Assembly (NCBI RefSeq): GCF_030384665.1
Contig: NC_083679.1
Coordinates: forward strand, 186,001-250,000
DNA: 64,000 nt
Direction: 5' to 3'
Source: Lodderomyces elongisporus
Lineage: Eukaryota; Ascomycota; Pichiomycetes; Serinales; Debaryomycetaceae
Shown piece by piece: positions 22,729-34,045 of this stretch. Position 1 is the first letter of the stretch. Every line of letters begins with the position of its first letter. Position numbers and translations under genes: made by a program. Under the pieces are notes generated by a model. It searched no databases. It saw only the letters and a list, made by a program, of their open reading frames with translations, and was not told where the DNA came from.

Positions 22729-25700
22729 CTATGAAAAAAAGTATCTACTTTCCAAAACCTGTTCAATGTCCAAATCACCCTTTTTCGGCAAGTCTGGGAT
22801 TTTTACTGGTACAAACACGGGTACTTTATCAGTTATCTCATGGTTCACCTCTTTGGGGAATGCACTAGAGTATAAGAAGTTTTTCTTACCCAAGACATAA
22901 TACAAATCAGGCATATTCTCTTCAAGCAACATCAGTATCGTATGATTCTGATACCCAACTTTATCCAACTCCCTCAACTCTATCTCCAACTGATGCTTAA
23001 TTTTGGATTCCCCATATTGCTTTCTAAATTCCTTAACTTTACGATACAATTCACCATTACCTTTCTTTTCGAAATACACCATTTGGTACGAGTTTCTCAC
23101 TTGCCTTTCAAAGTCACGTTTGACAACTTCCATGTAATCAAATGAGTACATCTCGACAAATTGTTCTCTCAAAATTACTGATAACCGATCCACATCACAA
23201 GCATGAGTCCAGTAAGAATCATGAATTGATGCAAATACGAGTGATGGGTTCTCCGCAGCAGCCGCAGCACAAGTCATTGCCATATGTGAGGCATCCAATG
23301 AATGTATGAAATTAGGAGCAATAGCCAATTCATGCTTTTTTCTATCCATTGGGGCAAAGTTTTCACTTGCATCTCTTGAGGTGCTGCCCAAAACTCCTTG
23401 TGTTTGCACTTTGGGCATATCTCGGTACACTTGAATAACCGGGAAACCAGAGACCGAGATCCAACTAATAGGTGCCAAGTTCACTGGGTTTGTAATATAG
23501 GTATCTTTCAAAGACCGTTTCAGCCTACATAGATAGTCAAGTGTTTTAACATTATAGCTTGTATTGATCCTATTGGCAGTATGGGTAAGCCATGTTTCGA
23601 TCCTTTTAGCATTCTTAAACAACTCATCGATTGCTGCAAAGATTTTCTCCACAAGATAAGTAGCATCCCTTTGCTGAAAAGTCTTGAGTCTGGATAATAA
23701 TACATCATCTGCACTAGATTTCGCTGGATTCTGCTCAATACCATTAATCATCTCTTTTATTCTAGAATAAATCTGCTCAGATGCACCATACCTTGTGACA
23801 CCGTAAACAGTTGTCATTACTGGTCGCTTTACCAATTTACGATCCAAGATTTGAAGAATCAATTTTGCTTTCGCGACTTCCTCGGGCGCAGCCAATTGCG
23901 TTCCAATATCGTTGCGTATTTTCTTTTCTACAAGATCCCTAACTTCAACATAGACATCCATTTTTGTTTCCAGTGGAAGTAAATTCACCGACCTACCACC
24001 CAAGTCATCCCTTGCCAACCCCGCATAGTGCTGTAAACCATTGCATGAGCCATCTTGATGGATAGGCATACGACAAATAAAAGTTGCAACATTATTCCCG
24101 TTCCCTAGATGCTTCAAAACTTTCGCCACCTCCATACAGGTTGCAAGAAATTGGAATGGTTTATCAGCTTGAAGCCACCACCGACGCAGCGCTTCATCAT
24201 CAAGAGGATTTGAAGCCGCTTGTAAAATATTATTCTTATGTTTTTCAAAAAATTCCTCGCACGATGTCTCTTTGCCAGGTTTGAAAAGAGACGCCAATTG
24301 GTACTTGAGCCAATAAAAACCTCTCTCTCCCAATGGCTTTGCTTCCCAAAACTGGAAAAGCGATCGCATAATATCTTCACCATAATGATTTATCTGTGAT
24401 AATGCATATGCTCGCCCACGGAAATCAAACAAATAGCAATGAAACAATATATCTCCATTAACACCATAAGCATTGGCGACAGCTTTAATAGTCTCGTATA
24501 TCTTACGTTGATTTCGCACATCCCTAGCTGTTTGATCTTTCGGTTTAGTAGGCATGGTGTCTAGAGGAGGTGGTATTTTCAAGAGACCAGAAGGCAAATC
24601 CATAGCCTTGTTAAACACATCCAAAATATCTGTATTGACACACCATCCTGTTTTCCCCATCTGGTCAAGGCACAAGAATGCACGATCTAGTTTGCCCTGA
24701 AGTTGTGCTTTTTGTAAAAAACGTTGATGGAGTTTGTCAAAACCGGCTACGAAATTGATTGCAGAATTCATCATACCACCAGTACTGTGTCCCAACCACG
24801 GCTGTGGAGGACACAATAGGGGAAAAAAATGCTGATCACCAAATGTCGAACCCAACTTGACTGATTTTGATAATGCTGGATTTATAAGAATAAAGCGAAC
24901 CTTTGCGTGCTTTTTATTTGATTTTAAGATATCTGTAAAGGCTCGATACAAACCTGGTGCGGGATTGCCTTTTAGTTTTTGCATACTTTCAATGGCAAAT
25001 GGTACCATTACTCCGGCAATATTACCACCGTCTTCTTGTATCTCCTCTGCAATAGCATTGAGATCGTTTTCTGCAACTCGAAAATGACAACATTGCATGA
25101 TTGCACTTACCAAAGTTTGGCTAAGCTCAATAAATGCATCGTCCAGAACAAATTTAAACAATGATCTCTTGAAGTTTTTAGGGTCCAGTGTAACGGACTG
25201 GCTAAGCACTCGTTGCTTCCACTCCAAAATCAATCGGTAAAGTTCTATCTCATTCGATTCGCTATAGCCTATTAACATTTGGATAAATTGGCTTACCATT
25301 GTTTCAAGGGGTAAAATCTTGAAATATGGCTCAAACTTATTAAGAGATTGTTCTTCCTTCAGTCCCACTTCGTGGCCGAGTTTCAGTTCGAGAAACTTTG
25401 TTGTATCTCTGACCCATCTTCGTATTAGGCTTTGTAGCTCTTTAGAAAATTTTTGTTTGCTATGAATACTTGCACTTGGAACAACGCTCTTGACGATTCT
25501 ATGGGAATACTTGTCTAAATTTTCCTGCCTAATCTTGTTGAATTGTATGTAAGAGGCCATAAATTCATCTTTTTCCTTTTTATATTCAAGAGTGTCATAA
25601 AAGCAAAACAATGGAACATCGATTGGTCTATTTTTCCATTTAAACTTGGTGTCAGCGATGTAGTCACAAACTCTATCAAAATGCAAGTCACCAGATTCCT

Positions 25701-26514
25701 CGCAATACGGCTCAATCGAGAGGCTTGGATGTGTGAGGATTGTTGTTGTTAATGCTTCCTGTGTATTTTGAGTCAGAGTTGACTTTGCTCCAGAAATTTC
25801 CTCAAAAGTTGACAGTAATTCAGTCAGATCCAAGCCTGCATTGAATTGGTCAAAATCGATTTTGTATTTTTCCATGTATTTGATAAAGAATTCCTTCATT
25901 GGTCGTACATGTAATGCTGATTTCTTTGCTAATTTCGCCTTGCAATAGCATCTCATTACTGCTTTTAACACCTCAGTTTGCAAAGACTCGATTCTTGCAG
26001 TGAAGCCTGATTTGAGTAATAAATTGTCATATTCGCCAACAATCCTCGCCAAATCTACAAACGTTCCAGCAGACTCATCGCGAGCAAAGAACTTTAACCA
26101 AATTTGTAGACATTCGGCATACTGAAAGAAGAAATACTCTGAGGAATCATCATCTGTTCGTATAAAATCGTTCATTTTCAGAAGAAGGTCCACGGCTTCT
26201 CGATCTTGGTCCATTTGAATAGAATATGCATATTTTTCCACAAGCTCCTGCCACCGTCTTTTTCGATTGGTCTCTAACCCAAACAGGTCAGTAACAAGGT
26301 CAAATATGGATGAGGATGAAAAAAAATTGTCTCTATGGAAATGTGGCAATGGCAATGGCAGTGCTAGTGAATGAGATGGAGATTGTTGCGATGCCGTAGT
26401 TGGCGACGATAAAGGAGCTGATTTCACCAGAGCCGGTGCTGGCAATACTGGAGATGAATAGAACCTTCTGAATTGTAGCACATCTGATCTGACTCTAGAG
26501 AACCTTATTTGCAT
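22729..26514 (-). CDS. RPO41: Mitochondrial DNA-directed RNA polymerase
   Basis: 1261 residues, the usual length for yeast Rpo41, related to the single-subunit T7-type polymerases. The N-terminal 40-60 residues (MQIRFSRVRSDVLQFRRFYSS) are basic and acidic-free, a mitochondrial targeting sequence. The middle carries pentatricopeptide-like helical sequence. The polymerase palm and fingers hold HQDGSCNGLQHYAGL (about 817-831, catalytic Asp within it), RPVMTTVYGVTRYG (about 896-909), NFIHSLDASHMAMT (about 1076) and ASIHDSYWTHACD (about 1094, second catalytic Asp). It transcribes mitochondrial DNA with the factor Mtf1. It shares a 400-base divergent promoter with ARG7, another mitochondrial protein gene. 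All key residues are present. Confidence 0.97.
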   Translation of the reverse strand: MQIRFSRVRSDVLQFRRFYSSPVLPAPALVKSAPLSSPTTASQQSPSHSLALPLPLPHFHRDNFFSSSSIFDLVTDLFGLETNRKRRWQELVEKYAYSIQMDQDREAVDLLLKMNDFIRTDDDSSEYFFFQYAECLQIWLKFFARDESAGTFVDLARIVGEYDNLLLKSGFTARIESLQTEVLKAVMRCYCKAKLAKKSALHVRPMKEFFIKYMEKYKIDFDQFNAGLDLTELLSTFEEISGAKSTLTQNTQEALTTTILTHPSLSIEPYCEESGDLHFDRVCDYIADTKFKWKNRPIDVPLFCFYDTLEYKKEKDEFMASYIQFNKIRQENLDKYSHRIVKSVVPSASIHSKQKFSKELQSLIRRWVRDTTKFLELKLGHEVGLKEEQSLNKFEPYFKILPLETMVSQFIQMLIGYSESNEIELYRLILEWKQRVLSQSVTLDPKNFKRSLFKFVLDDAFIELSQTLVSAIMQCCHFRVAENDLNAIAEEIQEDGGNIAGVMVPFAIESMQKLKGNPAPGLYRAFTDILKSNKKHAKVRFILINPALSKSVKLGSTFGDQHFFPLLCPPQPWLGHSTGGMMNSAINFVAGFDKLHQRFLQKAQLQGKLDRAFLCLDQMGKTGWCVNTDILDVFNKAMDLPSGLLKIPPPLDTMPTKPKDQTARDVRNQRKIYETIKAVANAYGVNGDILFHCYLFDFRGRAYALSQINHYGEDIMRSLFQFWEAKPLGERGFYWLKYQLASLFKPGKETSCEEFFEKHKNNILQAASNPLDDEALRRWWLQADKPFQFLATCMEVAKVLKHLGNGNNVATFICRMPIHQDGSCNGLQHYAGLARDDLGGRSVNLLPLETKMDVYVEVRDLVEKKIRNDIGTQLAAPEEVAKAKLILQILDRKLVKRPVMTTVYGVTRYGASEQIYSRIKEMINGIEQNPAKSSADDVLLSRLKTFQQRDATYLVEKIFAAIDELFKNAKRIETWLTHTANRINTSYNVKTLDYLCRLKRSLKDTYITNPVNLAPISWISVSGFPVIQVYRDMPKVQTQGVLGSTSRDASENFAPMDRKKHELAIAPNFIHSLDASHMAMTCAAAAAENPSLVFASIHDSYWTHACDVDRLSVILREQFVEMYSFDYMEVVKRDFERQVRNSYQMVYFEKKGNGELYRKVKEFRKQYGESKIKHQLEIELRELDKVGYQNHTILMLLEENMPDLYYVLGKKNFLYSSAFPKEVNHEITDKVPVFVPVKIPDLPKKGDLDIEQVLESRYFFS

Positions 26515-26914
26515 TCTATCATTTTATTCTACCCAAAGTATAATACTTTTTTGAATTTTGTGAAGTAAAGACTCTGAACTTTTATCTCCTTCTCCTTCTT
26601 CATCTACTTATTTTTGTTTTTTTTTTCTTTCTTTGATCTTTTTCATTCTCTCCCTCATTAAACTTTTTCTTTCTCTTGCTTACCATTTCAACATCCCATT
26701 TGAGTAATCGACGTTATCGCGCTTAATCATTGTTTTTTTTTCTTCTTTTTGGTTTTTTAATTTATTTTTTGGCGATATCTATGAATCATATTTTTTTTTC
26801 GTTCTTTTTTTTTCACCTCCCAACACTTTCACATTGCTTTTGAAGCTTGTTCACCACTTACTTCTTCAGTTTCTATCTTCGATCTAGTTTATTTAGTTTT
26901 TTACGGACATCAAA
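26515..26914. promoter_or_regulatory. Divergent promoter region RPO41/ARG7
   Basis: 400 bases, T-rich on the plus strand with several poly-T runs. No TGACTCA Gcn4 site is visible, which is notable for an arginine-pathway gene, although the scan was by eye. Confidence 0.6.
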
Positions 26915-28240
26915 ATGATGAAAAACATACTACTTTACAAGGTTCTGGCGAGATACACATCTACCAAAGCTGCACGGTTTGTTCCTAAAACAGGAGTATA
27001 TCCAAAGGGCTATGAAGTAGGAGGTATCCATTGTGGAGTCAAAAAGGATGGAAAGACTTTCGATTTGGCTATATTACATAATACTCATGGAAAAGATGCT
27101 TCTGCAGCTGCTGTATTTACCACAAACAAATTCAAAGCTGCTCCGGTTCAAGTCTCACAGAAACTCATTAAGGAAACAAAAGGAGCGGGTATTAATTCGA
27201 TCGTGGTCAATAGTGGTAATGCCAATGCCGTCACAGGAGCACAGGGAATGAAAGATGCCGAGGATATGGTGATTGTAACCGATTCTGTTCTTGAGAATAA
27301 ACCTAATAGTACACTTGTGATGTCAACTGGTGTTATTGGAAACAATCTTCCGATTGACAATATTCTTTCGGGAATACCAAAATTGGCATTGAGCCATTTA
27401 GGCAATAGCCATCAAAACTGGATTGATTGCGCAACCGCAATTTGTACAACTGATACGTTTCCCAAACTAGTGAGTAAACAATTTACAATTGGCAAAGACA
27501 CTTATACATTGGCGGGATTGTGCAAAGGAGCAGGAATGATTTGTCCCAACATGGCCACTCTCTTGGGATTTTTTGTCACTGACGCACCAGTATCTCCATC
27601 TGCGTTACAGCTGATCTTGAAGTATGCAGTTGACCGTTCTTTTAATAGCATTACTGTCGATGGTGACATGTCTACAAACGATACTATTGCTGCTATAGCA
27701 AATGGTGCCGCTGGAGGGGAGTTGATTGATCTCAACTCTTCTTGCGCCGAGAGGTATGCAGAGTTGCAAAAAGAAATTACTGACTTTGCACAGCAGCTAG
27801 CTCAATTGGTTGTTAGAGATGGGGAAGGAGCAACTAAGTTTATAACTATCAAAGTCAAGGATGCATTGTCTTATAAGGATGCTAAAAGCATTGCTTCCAG
27901 TGTTGCTAACTCATCCCTATTCAAAACTGCGATGTACGGTAAAGATGCTAATTGGGGCCGTATCTTGTGCGCTATTGGATATGCTGACGTTGGAAATGGC
28001 TCTGTGGTTCCTCAAAAAACTAGTGTAAAGTTTGTGCCAGTTGATGGAAGTGAAAGTTTGCAATTGTTGCAAAATGGTGAGCCAGAAAAAGTTGACGAAG
28101 AAAGAGCTTCAGAAATTTTGGCTGACGAGGATTTAGTAATTGAGATTGATCTTGGAACAGGCGGCGGCCAAGGGGCTGACTTTTGGACATGCGATTTATC
28201 CCATGAATATGTTACTATCAATGGTGACTACAGGTCTTAA
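26915..28240 (+). CDS. ARG7: Mitochondrial ornithine acetyltransferase (ArgJ family)
   Basis: 441 residues. The N-terminal [22 protein letters not shown] is a typical mitochondrial presequence. The body is bifunctional or monofunctional glutamate N-acetyltransferase/ornithine acetyltransferase of the ArgJ type, which passes the acetyl group from N-acetylornithine to glutamate in arginine biosynthesis. The autoprocessing site is in [17 protein letters not shown]; cleavage falls between A214 and T215 and the threonine becomes the nucleophile of the beta chain. Other family blocks are VVNSGNANA (98-106), [10 protein letters not shown] and the C-terminal [15 protein letters not shown]. The Candida name is ECM42. 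All catalytic features are present; ATG at 26915 is followed immediately by a second ATG. Confidence 0.95.
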   Translation: MMKNILLYKVLARYTSTKAARFVPKTGVYPKGYEVGGIHCGVKKDGKTFDLAILHNTHGKDASAAAVFTTNKFKAAPVQVSQKLIKETKGAGINSIVVNSGNANAVTGAQGMKDAEDMVIVTDSVLENKPNSTLVMSTGVIGNNLPIDNILSGIPKLALSHLGNSHQNWIDCATAICTTDTFPKLVSKQFTIGKDTYTLAGLCKGAGMICPNMATLLGFFVTDAPVSPSALQLILKYAVDRSFNSITVDGDMSTNDTIAAIANGAAGGELIDLNSSCAERYAELQKEITDFAQQLAQLVVRDGEGATKFITIKVKDALSYKDAKSIASSVANSSLFKTAMYGKDANWGRILCAIGYADVGNGSVVPQKTSVKFVPVDGSESLQLLQNGEPEKVDEERASEILADEDLVIEIDLGTGGGQGADFWTCDLSHEYVTINGDYRS

Positions 28241-28719
28241 TCCAATGTGAAAACATATAGGAAAAATAAGGGGGAAAAGAAGGAAAAAAAGTAAAAAAAA
28301 AAAAAAAAAGAGAAAAAGAGAAAAAGAGAAAAAGATGTTTTCAAACACACACAATAAGGACTTTTTTTTTTATTCTTTCTTATTGTTTTAATTAATTGTT
28401 TGTTTGTTTTATATTTTTTTTGATCAATTTTCTTGATTCATTTTATGATAAATTGTTTTCTCTAATTTTTCTGGTTTCAGAAATCTTACAAAAGCGTTAG
28501 ATTATTGGTCAAGCATATCGATATAAATGCAAATAGAGAGCAAATGCAATAGTATATAATATATAGGCTATAAAGTTTTGCATAACGTTCCTCAACTGTG
28601 AAGACTGTGCTTTTTGTCATGCTAAGTAAAAGTTTGTTGTTTTTTTTCGTGTGGACTCTGTCCAACTTTTCAGTTGGGGTTATAGTCCCATTATTACCAG
28701 CTTTTCTATTTTGAATGCG
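28241..28719. other. Convergent intergenic between ARG7 and the SDR gene
   Basis: 480 bases of AT-rich 3' sequence, including A-runs and GAAAAA repeats at 28300-28334 and T-runs. No gene recognised. Confidence 0.85.
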
Positions 28720-29751
28720 TTAGCTTCTTGTAGTGTTAGCATTGTTGGCAGTATTGGGTGATGTAAATGCTTCTGTGGTGGTTCTTACTGATGCTGCTGG
28801 AGAAGAAAGAATTGCAGTACTAATAGCAGACGCATGCACGGAAGTGCTTGCTATAGACGAGACACTGCTTGCCACTATAGCAATCTTGTTCCTAAACCCA
28901 AGCATACTGCGATCTATGCCAGATACGGCTCTGGCAATTTCTACAACTGGCCATGGAAGGGCCCTGAAAACAGGCACAAGTTTGCCGTACATAGGCAATT
29001 TGATTTCGCCGCGTCTTCCTTCTTCTATAGCACGAACTACACGTGAAGCAACAAATTTAGGATCCAACTCTGGTGCTAGAATAGTTGACGGTGTTTTTAC
29101 TCCAGTAAACAACCCTGTCTTTAACTGACCGGGGCACACCAATAGCGTTTTTACCCCATGAGGGTTCAACGAGGGTGGACCCAACTCATAAGTGAGCGAC
29201 TCGTGTAATGCAATCAATCCTGATTTTGATGCCCCATAAGCACTCAATCGAGCAGGTGATATATACCCCAATATGGAAGCAATGGTTACTATATATCCTC
29301 TTTTCTTGAGCATCATACTTGGTAGGTATGCTTTAATAGTGTAAAAGCTAGAGATTAAATTAGTCTGAATTGTTTGTTCTATTTCTTCGAACGTGAGGTC
29401 CAACACTGTTTTACCAGTGGTGATCCCAGCATTATTGATGAGAACTGTTACTACACCTATTGTACTTTGCACTCTTTTCTGCACTTTCAACACTTGCTCT
29501 CTATCACTGACATCACATTTAAAGTAATTCACTTTAGGAATCTTTTCTGTATCATTTTGGGGAAGATTGATATCTAGTACCACGACTTTGGCGCCTTTCT
29601 CGGCAAGTAGCCTCACAATTTCCTTACCTAAACCAGAAGTACCGCCTGTCACCAAGACAATATCAAGGCTAGGTTCAAAGATATGGCCAAAGACGACGTT
29701 GGATAAAATACGCAATTTGTAATTTGTCCAGTATAAGAAATCAATCATCAT
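28720..29751 (-). CDS. Short-chain dehydrogenase/reductase, TDA5-like, membrane anchored
   Basis: 343 residues from the first in-frame ATG at 29751; upstream the frame is open to about 29838 but has no ATG. The N-terminal MMIDFLYWTNYKLRILSNVVFG is a probable membrane anchor. Rossmann features are TGGTSGLG (35-42), NNAG (106-109), the catalytic S159 and the Y172-x3-K176 pair in YGASK. The C-terminal 60 residues are S/A/T-rich and probably disordered. Classical SDR enzymes of this kind with an N-terminal anchor, related to retinol and 17-beta-hydroxysteroid dehydrogenases, sit on ER, lipid droplets or mitochondria. The layout resembles S. cerevisiae Tda5, but the substrate is unknown and the name is only suggested. 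Confidence 0.82.
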   Translation of the reverse strand: MMIDFLYWTNYKLRILSNVVFGHIFEPSLDIVLVTGGTSGLGKEIVRLLAEKGAKVVVLDINLPQNDTEKIPKVNYFKCDVSDREQVLKVQKRVQSTIGVVTVLINNAGITTGKTVLDLTFEEIEQTIQTNLISSFYTIKAYLPSMMLKKRGYIVTIASILGYISPARLSAYGASKSGLIALHESLTYELGPPSLNPHGVKTLLVCPGQLKTGLFTGVKTPSTILAPELDPKFVASRVVRAIEEGRRGEIKLPMYGKLVPVFRALPWPVVEIARAVSGIDRSMLGFRNKIAIVASSVSSIASTSVHASAISTAILSSPAASVRTTTEAFTSPNTANNANTTRS

Positions 29752-30340
29752 GATGAAGGGTAATAGAAAAAGTACTATTTTTGGTGGATTTTGCAACCAA
29801 ATTTGTAGGAGAGAAAAAGAGAAACAAAAAGAACATACTTATAAACAGAGTGGTCCCTACTATACAGCAACAATCTCCTTTTTTTTTTCCTTTTAATGAT
29901 AAGGACAAATGAAGAGAAAATTTTGGAATCCGCAATGGACTATTCAACAAATATACTTGTTCTTCATATATATAATCGATGGTAGTTCTCCTCGATTTAC
30001 TATAGTTAATGGCTTACTTTACTTGTCTTATTTCTTTTGTCCGTAGTGAAAAACTTATACATTATGTATGACTAGCGGATGTCTTTAATTTTCTTTCTCA
30101 TTACCTTATTTTTTTCCCTTCTTTTACTTTACATTTTTTTCTTCCTCTTCCTCTCTACTGCCGTCGTGTGGAACAAAAAAAAAAAAATCAATTTTGTGAT
30201 ACGTTTTACTACACTTAGCCAAGTCAAAAGTCGTGAAATTTTTCATTCCTCATGAATTTTAAGCTCGATTTCTGAATATACAAACACAGACTAGGTCCAT
30301 CATCACACCTCGTTACACATATCCAAAATACAAACAAACA
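29752..30340. other. Divergent intergenic between the SDR gene and MRP49
   Basis: 590 bases with T-rich tracts and three AATTTT words close to MRP49, listed separately. On the minus strand a GTATGT occurs at 29838-29833 in the SDR leader, but no branch site or upstream exon could be paired with it. Confidence 0.7.
30190..30260 (+). promoter_or_regulatory. AATTTT cluster (RGE-like) upstream of MRP49
   Basis: AATTTT occurs at 30190-30195, 30237-30242 and 30255-30260, 81-151 bases before the ATG. In Candida, an AATTTT 'rapid growth element' has been reported upstream of mitochondrial ribosomal protein genes; this is a match to that knowledge, in AT-rich DNA where the word is also common by chance. 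Confidence 0.4.
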
Positions 30341-30811
30341 ATGTCACTTCGATCGTTAGGAACACCAACCAAAAAGTACAGTCCTAGATTACTCAAACAA
30401 ATTGATAGGGTGAACAAGTTGAGAGGAACTCCAGAGACGAGCTACAAGTTTGATGCTTCCAAAATCAAAGAAGTAGAACTTTTCGTCTATCGTCAGAAGC
30501 CTATAGTTTTCCAGCCAGCAAAAGGGTTGAAAAGCTTCCTAAAGGACTCCTTACCTACATTAAGGTACCACAATCCTGATATACAGTTTACTGTAACAAA
30601 TATCAAAGCCGAACTGGAAGATGAGTTGAAGAAAATACCATTGAAGCTCAACATCAAGGCTCACAACGAGAGCGATAGCTCTAGTATAGAATGTGCAAAC
30701 CAGCCGCCTCATTGGATCCTTTCAGAGTTGGTCAAACGTACAAAAGCCAGACAAATGACAGCGGAAGAAATCCCACTCATAGAACGTACCTACAAAGTAA
30801 AGAAGTGGTGA
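30341..30811 (+). CDS. MRP49: Mitochondrial large-subunit ribosomal protein, MRP49-like
   Basis: 156 residues, small and basic. The central part (KEVELFVYRQKPIVFQPAKG, then LPTLRYHNPDIQFTVTNIKAE) has the layout of the L51/S25/CI-B8 thioredoxin-like domain: a strand, a helix with a W/F-K-x2-LPxLxYxNP block, then a strand ending in an acidic-basic helix. Mrp49 (mL61) is the S. cerevisiae member with this block. A basic N-terminus (MSLRSLGTPTKKYSPRLLKQ) is compatible with mitochondrial import. The AATTTT cluster upstream supports a mitochondrial ribosomal identity. Alternatives in the same fold are complex I B8 and other L51-type proteins; the LPTLRYHNP block favours Mrp49. Confidence 0.7.
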   Translation: MSLRSLGTPTKKYSPRLLKQIDRVNKLRGTPETSYKFDASKIKEVELFVYRQKPIVFQPAKGLKSFLKDSLPTLRYHNPDIQFTVTNIKAELEDELKKIPLKLNIKAHNESDSSSIECANQPPHWILSELVKRTKARQMTAEEIPLIERTYKVKKW

Positions 30812-30982
30812 TGAACAAAGGAAGAATTTTTGAAACAAAAACAAGAAAACAAGCTAAAAAATAAAATAAAATAAAAGAACGGTTGGAGTATCCAATGCAA
30901 CTAAGATGAGCATGTACATAGAACTATTCCCTAAGCTACTCACCAAAGTATTTACACATAAGTACAAACATTGATTGAACGT

Positions 30983-32847
30983 TTATTTGGATTGAAGAAA
31001 TTTTAATAAACTATCCTGGCCCTTGATTTCCATGAGTTTTTTGATCTTGATCAAATCCTGAATCTCTTTGTATGATAATGTATCGTTGTGATTGATATTG
31101 TTTTCATGGATGCTTTTGTCTTTACTAATATTAGAAACATCTTCCGTCCTATCCTCTTCCTCCTTCTCCTCCTTCTCCTCCTCCTCCTTCTCCTTCGCCT
31201 TCTCCTTCTCCTGCTCCTTTTCTACTTTCCAGTTTTCCGTTAAATTCAACTGCGCAGCTTTTAGCAACGCTTCAAAATTAAGCTGCCTCTGTCTGCTATG
31301 AATGGAATAAAGGGAATCAATTATTTCTTTTTCGGCTGGGTTTTGTTCTAGTCGGCTGAGATATTCATACTCCGTGTAAGCATCAATAGCATTATCCTTT
31401 TTCTCAACTTTGCTCATAAAGTCCATGATTATCAGTTTTTCGGGAATCCTATATATTCTTGATTTTGAAGATGACGAGATAGGTGTAATTTTCAGTTTCA
31501 GCAACGGAGTTGGCTGGCAAATACCGTCTTTGGTGACAATAGTGCCGACATTCAAACTAGGTTGAAACTCGGGATGGATGGCATTAAGGTCACTACCCCA
31601 ATCAGACAATGAGTGCAAAGTAGCAAGTCTGTCCGAATTCGCATTCTCCGTTTTTGCTCTTGCACTATTGCTACCACCATTATTGTGGTTATGATTATCC
31701 TTGAGATACTGCTCAGAATCAAATTTCACTACAAAGTTTCCCAATGCCATCATCCTCAAGAAATTGGTCTGCAATGAACTTTCAACAATTTCTGTATTCT
31801 TATATTGCCTCAATTGCGGCAAGCCACGTGGCAACAAGTCTGAAACATGGTTTGGACAACGCCATTTATCGCCAATTGTTTTGGGACCAAACATCGGGTA
31901 TTCAAGACAATCGATATGATATATCAAGGGGCAATAGTCACATTTGATCAATGTCCTATGGTTGAGTCCTGATTCTTTACATTTGTGACACAAGTTGGGT
32001 TTTCCATCTCCATCATACAACGTTTCTATCTCCAAGTCGGGATCTCGGTTAAAACCCGGCAACTGGTTTCCATTACGTTTACTTGCTGGTATATCGGGTT
32101 TTTCGGAATCATCAGCGTAGTCGCCAAAATCACCTGTCTCAACACCTATAAACGTATCTTCACGCAACGCTCGTGGCAACTCAAACGCTTTGGGGTTTCG
32201 AGTTTGCAAATTATTCAACAATTTACCAAAGATTCCAATATCTTTCCAATTGGGTAACAATGACGCGTTTCGCTTCGCAACGCACTCATGGCAGAACCAA
32301 TCGTCCTCAGGTGGCTCCTCCAAAGGGGGGTCGCAACATGTGAAGTGAAACGATTTCGGACAAGTTTCACAACATATAAAAATTCCTGGTCGTCCGCACG
32401 AAAAACAGAAATCATCATTATCTTTATGCGTGTCTTCCTCTTGTGCGTGCTGGTGTTGGTGTTGATGGTGTTCAGCTTCATTTTTGATTTTGGTATTTGG
32501 TGCCAAAAGTTTAGTGCTGGCATCTGTCTTTTGCGGGGAGATGATTTTTATTTTCTTGAGCACATTTTTGGGTGTACTTTTATCAACTTTGGTATCGTTA
32601 TTTGACGAAGATGGCGATACTGTGTGCTTTTGAATGTGCTGCTTCGGCGTTTTCACTGTCAACTTCAATTTTGTTTGCCGTATCGGCCGCGAGCTTGTAT
32701 CAAGGGAACCTCTTATTGTGCTTGGAGCGGTAATTTCGTCAGAAAGCGGTGTTTGCAAATGGTTGATATACTTTTGTTCAATACTTGTAGCATTTTCAAT
32801 CGATGGATTTTGACTCAATGCCATCTTGGAGGAGTTGGAGTTGCCAC

Positions 32848-32884
<37 letters not shown>

Positions 32885-33391
32885 GCTAATGTTGCCGTTT
32901 TTGTTACTGCTACTATAATTACCATTGTCTATTGACTCCGCCTCTTTGCTTTTACTCTTCTTTTTGATCGGCCACAACAGTTCCTTCTTTATCTTTGCCG
33001 TCGGAAACTCCTCCAACGGTAACCCCGTGTATGACGGAGATGGGGGCGCAAGTGGTGGCTCAACGAACTCATTACCATTGGTTGAAATTTTTTCCTCAAC
33101 ACTATCCAGATTCAAATGCAGATCCAGATCTATACGCAACGACTCTCGAATCTCCGGACTAGCAGATAGCGTTGGTGTACTAGTTTCTTCAATTTGTGCA
33201 ATCCTGGCAGACTTCCTCTTGCTGCCTACATCCTTTGGAGTTGTGGATTCCATTGGAGAAGGTGATTTTCTTTTCCTCGACCTCGGCTCAGCTTTATTTA
33301 TTAGACCTCCATTTGTTATTAGCGACTGTTTTAGCGACCTCTCATTGGAAGAGCTCACTGAGCTACTTCGACTACTTCCTCTTGACGCCAT
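30983..33391 (-). CDS. RCO1: Rco1-type PHD finger protein of the Rpd3S deacetylase complex
   Basis: 802 residues. A first PHD finger at about 328-370 (CFSCGRPGIFICCETCPKSF, then FHFTCCDPP and WFCHEC) is followed by an Rco1-specific linker (NWKDIGIFGKLLNNLQTRNP) and a second PHD finger at about 465-515 (CHKCKESGLN, IKCDYCPLIYHIDCLEYP, WRCPNH). The paired PHD order with this linker is that of Rco1, which with Eaf3 directs Rpd3S to H3K36-methylated gene bodies to deacetylate histones and stop cryptic initiation. N-terminal 300 residues are S/T/K-rich with an N run. The C-terminal E/K-rich segment at about 718-750 looks like a charged helix. ATG at 33391 (MASRGSSRSSS). Convergent with MRP49, 171 bases between stops. 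Confidence 0.9.
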
Positions 33392-34045
33392 GTATCAATA
33401 GTAGTACATATGCCGGCTTTTCCTATTTTTCTTCGATATTAAACCAGCTGGGGTTTTTTGTTGATAGATGTAGTGGATTTGTATTAATTCTTCACAAATG
33501 AGAGATTTAAAGTTTGAAAAAAAAAAAAAACAAAAAAAATTACTTCTTCTCAACGATACAAAAACTCATATTCATATCCATGTTTTACAACCCACGTCCC
33601 AGAAACACACGAATGTCTCGTCTAAGCAAAGAGAATGAGAATGAAGTGCTTAATAACTACCAGAAATACAATTGACAAAAAATGTCATTTATGCGATTTA
33701 TAGAGCCATGAATAATTTACTACAGACATAATTGAGTCAAGTAGTTTGAATCGTATTTCGTTTAAATTTACTTTTTTTTTTTTACCTCTTCTTTTTCTTT
33801 CTCCCCTCCTTTTCTTCATGCTCCTTTTGAAACGAAAGCAACTCAAATTTGCATCAATGCTCTCTGATGAACAACAAATGTAATTTACTACAGTTATTTG
33901 CTCCATCAATTGTTTAGTTTAGATGCGTGTTTTGCATATACCTGACCCCACTCCTTAACCATTGCTTACTTTTTTCCTCATCTATTTTATGTTATTCTTC
34001 TTCTTCTTCTTCTTCTTCTTCATTTCTTGCTTTTTTCTCCTCTTT
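33392..34045. other. Intergenic between RCO1 and the EBP1-like gene
   Basis: 650 bases, both flanking genes on the minus strand. It has poly-A/poly-T runs and a CTT repeat at 33998-34021 just beyond the EBP1 stop. No gene recognised. Confidence 0.8.

Noticed and set aside
29752..29796. TTG-initiated extension of the SDR protein
   Set aside because: No ATG in the extra 15 codons; the frame upstream also closes at about 29840 without ATG.
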